A stretch of 64,000 nt of DNA from Gymnothorax reevesii. Lineage: Eukaryota; Chordata; Actinopteri; Anguilliformes; Muraenidae. The notes beneath the pieces were generated by a model. That model worked only from the letters and a program-made list of their open reading frames with translations, did no database searches and was not told where the DNA came from. The stretch spans positions 72,999,367-73,063,366 of the forward strand of contig CM056580.1 of NCBI GenBank assembly GCA_029721435.1, given 5' to 3'. Positions 63,331-64,000 of this stretch are shown here, piece after piece. The position numbers and the translations under genes were made by a program. Position 1 is the first letter of the stretch. The number at the start of each line of letters is the position of its first letter.

Positions 63331-64000
63331 TTCTACCCATCCACGATACTTGTCTTTGTTCTTAATTATTGTAATTTAATTCCACATTTTAATGAATGTC
63401 TTTTCTGTTTCACTTTAAGTAAGTTTACATCTTCGTGTTTGTCTTGCATGTTTTCTTGTTGTGAACATGACATTTCATGCCTGCATTTTGGCTTGGTTTC
63501 CCTTGAAAAAGATCATTGATCTCAATGGGAGTACCTAGGATAATATGGGATAAATGAAATTGTGTTTTGATAAACAAACAAACTAACTAACTAATAAATA
63601 CTTTGCAGGTTATCTGCACGTCTTTGGACTCTCTGACTGGCTTCGGAGCATACTTTCAGAGCGTCCTCACTTACCAGATCAGATTGTATATATACCCCTC
63701 CCCCACCCGGCTGGTTGAAAATACATAAACACCATGGCCTAGTTCCATTGTACAGCATTCCACGAGAGAACCTATCTGGCCTGTGAATCTTACAAAAAGA
63801 ATAATATGTCACAAAAACCTTCCAGCCATGCCCAGGGACTTAAGAACAAAATATATCTCAGGCTTGTCAAGCCAGCCATACAAAGAGAAATCAAACTGGC
63901 AGTTAAGGCAGGGGGCATAATCGAGCACACAAGGCATCCCAATAGAGGCAAATACTCGAATCAGGATCAAGAAATATACTGCCCCCACCTTTCTGCTACT
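63331..64000. other. No gene seen; short (AACT)n tract
   Basis: A short tract AACAAACTAACTAACTAA lies at about 63577-63595. The rest is unassigned, with TATATATACCCCTCCCCCAC at 63688-63707 as a possible promoter-like but unsupported phrase. Confidence 0.4.

Overview
This window reads as a transposon-dense, AT-rich stretch of a ray-finned fish genome, most likely a teleost. The evidence is the mix of families. There are eight decayed Tc1-like elements of types I recognise as common in teleosts. There are Gmr1-like Ty3/gypsy elements with integrase ahead of reverse transcriptase, a sushi-type Ty3/gypsy element, a tRNA-derived SINE of the kind widespread in fish, hAT and piggyBac relatives, and a tyrosine-recombinase retroelement with split direct repeats. 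I find no convincing intact host protein gene and no rRNA, tRNA gene, CRISPR array or operon. Almost every long open frame belongs to a mobile element or is a shadow of one.

Layout. 1-2.2 kb: a Tc1 transposase relic split by a short hAT element. 3.1-8.9 kb: Gmr1-like copy A (gag, PR, INT, then RT and RNase H), cut by a 2.2-kb hAT element. 10.8-13.1 kb: a broken LINE. 14.8-16.0 kb: a piggyBac-like non-autonomous element. 16.6-17.4 kb: unique-looking sequence that may be a conserved non-coding element. 17.5-20.2 kb: two Tc1 relics and a 350-bp MITE. 20.3-22.5 kb: a minus-strand sushi-type gypsy fragment. 22.5-24.9 kb: a minus-strand LINE split by a MITE and by a solo split-direct-repeat unit. 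25.3-33.2 kb: Tc1 relics, a THAP-domain relic and unassigned DNA. 34.4-39.5 kb: a 5.1-kb DNA transposon with long inverted repeats and a spliced minus-strand transposase gene. 39.9-40.9 kb: a solo LTR.

42.9-48.0 kb holds a complete LTR-to-LTR Gmr1-like element with a tRNA-Pro-type primer site and a piggyBac element inside gag. 49.0-49.6 kb is the 5' end of another gypsy element. 49.9-51.8 kb is Gmr1-like copy B, interrupted by a SINE and a LINE 3' end. 53.1-57.3 kb holds a Tc1 relic and two solo LTRs with perfect target duplications. 57.4-63.3 kb holds two Tc1 relics, the second split by the tyrosine-recombinase element.

The most interesting objects are these. (1) The element at 59.2-63.15 kb has A1-interior-B1-A2-B2 split direct repeats and a recognisable tyrosine-recombinase C-terminus ending 8 bases from B1, but no visible reverse transcriptase. 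A matching solo unit sits in the LINE at 24.4 kb. (2) The 34.4-39.5 kb transposon has an 84-bp exon present three times in tandem in exactly compatible phase, after a first exon carrying the same peptide. (3) The 42.9-48.0 kb element has near-identical LTRs around a badly broken interior. Nested insertions with recognisable target duplications or empty sites give a relative chronology. Family names are from recognition of motifs; no database search was possible.
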